Under the pieces are notes generated by a model. The model worked only from the letters and a program-made list of their open reading frames with translations. It ran no database searches and was not told the DNA's origin. Shown in pieces: positions 5,010 through 5,523 of a stretch of DNA of 5,523 nucleotides. The stretch comes from Rhodospirillales bacterium. GTDB taxonomy: Bacteria > Pseudomonadota > Alphaproteobacteria > Rhodospirillales > JAPHTL01. The stretch covers positions 1 through 5,523 of the forward strand of contig JAPHTL010000296.1 in NCBI GenBank assembly GCA_026193355.1, written 5' to 3'. How positions within the stretch are numbered: the stretch's first letter is position 1; each line of letters starts with the position of its first letter. The position numbers and the translations under genes were made by a program.

Positions 5010-5523
5010 CTATTTCAATTTCTGCTCAAAAAACGCCAGGGTGCGTTCCCACGACAGTTTGGCGCTGGGCCCGTCGTAGCGCGCGCCGGTGGGGTTGGCG
5101 AAGGCGTGGTCGGCGTCGTACCAGTAGACCGTCAGGTCCGTCTTGCCCGCCGCCTGCATCGCCGTCTCGAACCCGCCGACCATCTCGGCGTTGATATTGG
5201 CGTCCTTGCGCCCGAAATGGCCGAGAACGGGGCCGGACAGGGCCTTCAGGTTTTCTGACTTCTTGGCGACGTTTCCGTAATAGACCACCGTGGCGTCCAC
5301 CGGAACAGCCATCGAGCAGTTCAACGACCAGCCGCCGCCGAAACACCAACCGACCGTTCCCACCTTGCCGGTGCCATTTTCATGGGCGCGCAGCCATTCG
5401 ATCAGGGTGGTCAGCTTTTCGGTTGCAACCCTGGCATCCATCCCCTGCATCAGGGCCATGGCCCCTTCGCGGGTGTCCGCCACCTTTCCGTCGTAAAGAT
5501 CGACGGCAAGCGCGATATAGCCC
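5010..5523 (-). CDS. dienelactone hydrolase family protein (5' end outside window)
   Basis: The C-terminal 170 residues of an alpha/beta hydrolase of the dienelactone hydrolase family. These are cysteine hydrolases, some of which open lactone rings in chloroaromatic breakdown, while many have unknown substrates. Counting visible residues from the edge, the nucleophile is Cys60 in GWCFGGG, followed by Asp107 in FGRKDANI and His139 in DADHAFAN. The Cys-Asp-His spacing (47 and 32) closely matches the well-studied Pseudomonas enzyme. The frame stays open to the window edge, and the residues there (GYIALAVDLYDGK) are typical family sequence. The in-frame GTG at 5483 is therefore internal and the true start lies beyond 5523. 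The N-terminal part is missing, so a signal peptide cannot be judged. It converges on the HPt gene with 49 bases between stop codons. There are no aromatic-degradation neighbours, so the substrate is undetermined. Confidence 0.93.
   Translation of the reverse strand, partial: GYIALAVDLYDGKVADTREGAMALMQGMDARVATEKLTTLIEWLRAHENGTGKVGTVGWCFGGGWSLNCSMAVPVDATVVYYGNVAKKSENLKALSGPVLGHFGRKDANINAEMVGGFETAMQAAGKTDLTVYWYDADHAFANPTGARYDGPSAKLSWERTLAFFEQKLK

Noticed and set aside
5481..5483. GTG start for the hydrolase at 5483 on the - strand
   Set aside because: The frame is open beyond it, and the residues upstream are typical dienelactone hydrolase sequence, so the gene continues past the window edge.
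1..5523. A hidden defence system, mobile element or CRISPR-like array
   Set aside because: The EVE domain occurs in some defence proteins, but here it is a stand-alone housekeeping-type gene. No nuclease, transposase, integrase, spaced repeats or attachment-site duplications were seen on either strand.

Overview
The window reads as an ordinary chromosomal stretch from a GC-rich alphaproteobacterium, possibly of the Rhodospirillales type. This placement is inferred from codon bias, the protein character of GpsA and Acs, and the gpsA / EVE / Rieske grouping; no rRNA or other taxonomic marker is present. There is no sign of a phage, insertion sequence, CRISPR array, tRNA or rRNA gene.

Layout. 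Bases 1-73 are a short leader, perhaps with the tail of an upstream gene. A compact + strand cluster follows: gpsA (sn-glycerol-3-phosphate dehydrogenase, 74-1078), an EVE-domain protein (1105-1518) and a small Rieske [2Fe-2S] protein (1515-1856). The last two overlap by four bases (GTGA), so they are probably translationally coupled. A 201-base intergenic region (1857-2057) holds a plausible sigma-70-type promoter, a possible imperfect operator and a small hairpin just before the ribosome binding site of acs. acs itself (acetyl-CoA synthetase, 2058-3995) is complete with every expected catalytic motif, and a strong rho-independent terminator (4030-4062) follows it. Next is a stand-alone gene (4169-4960) for a protein with an N-terminal histidine phosphotransfer (HPt) domain and a C-terminal receiver-like domain that appears to have lost its phosphoacceptor aspartate. 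The window ends with the 3' part of a convergent, - strand dienelactone hydrolase family gene (5010-5523, N-terminus outside the window).

How the genes fit together. GpsA supplies glycerol 3-phosphate for phospholipid synthesis, and Acs activates acetate to acetyl-CoA. Both are central metabolism and appear to be separate transcription units. The EVE and Rieske proteins are accessory genes of unknown precise role, carried along with gpsA. The HPt protein is probably a phosphorelay or signalling component whose partner kinase is not in this window.

No clearly new biological system is visible. The items most worth a second look are the HPt plus pseudo-receiver fusion (4169-4960), a perfect 22-base palindrome inside the Rieske gene (1699-1720) with a second 22-base stem-loop 61 bases downstream (1782-1803), and the structured acs leader.
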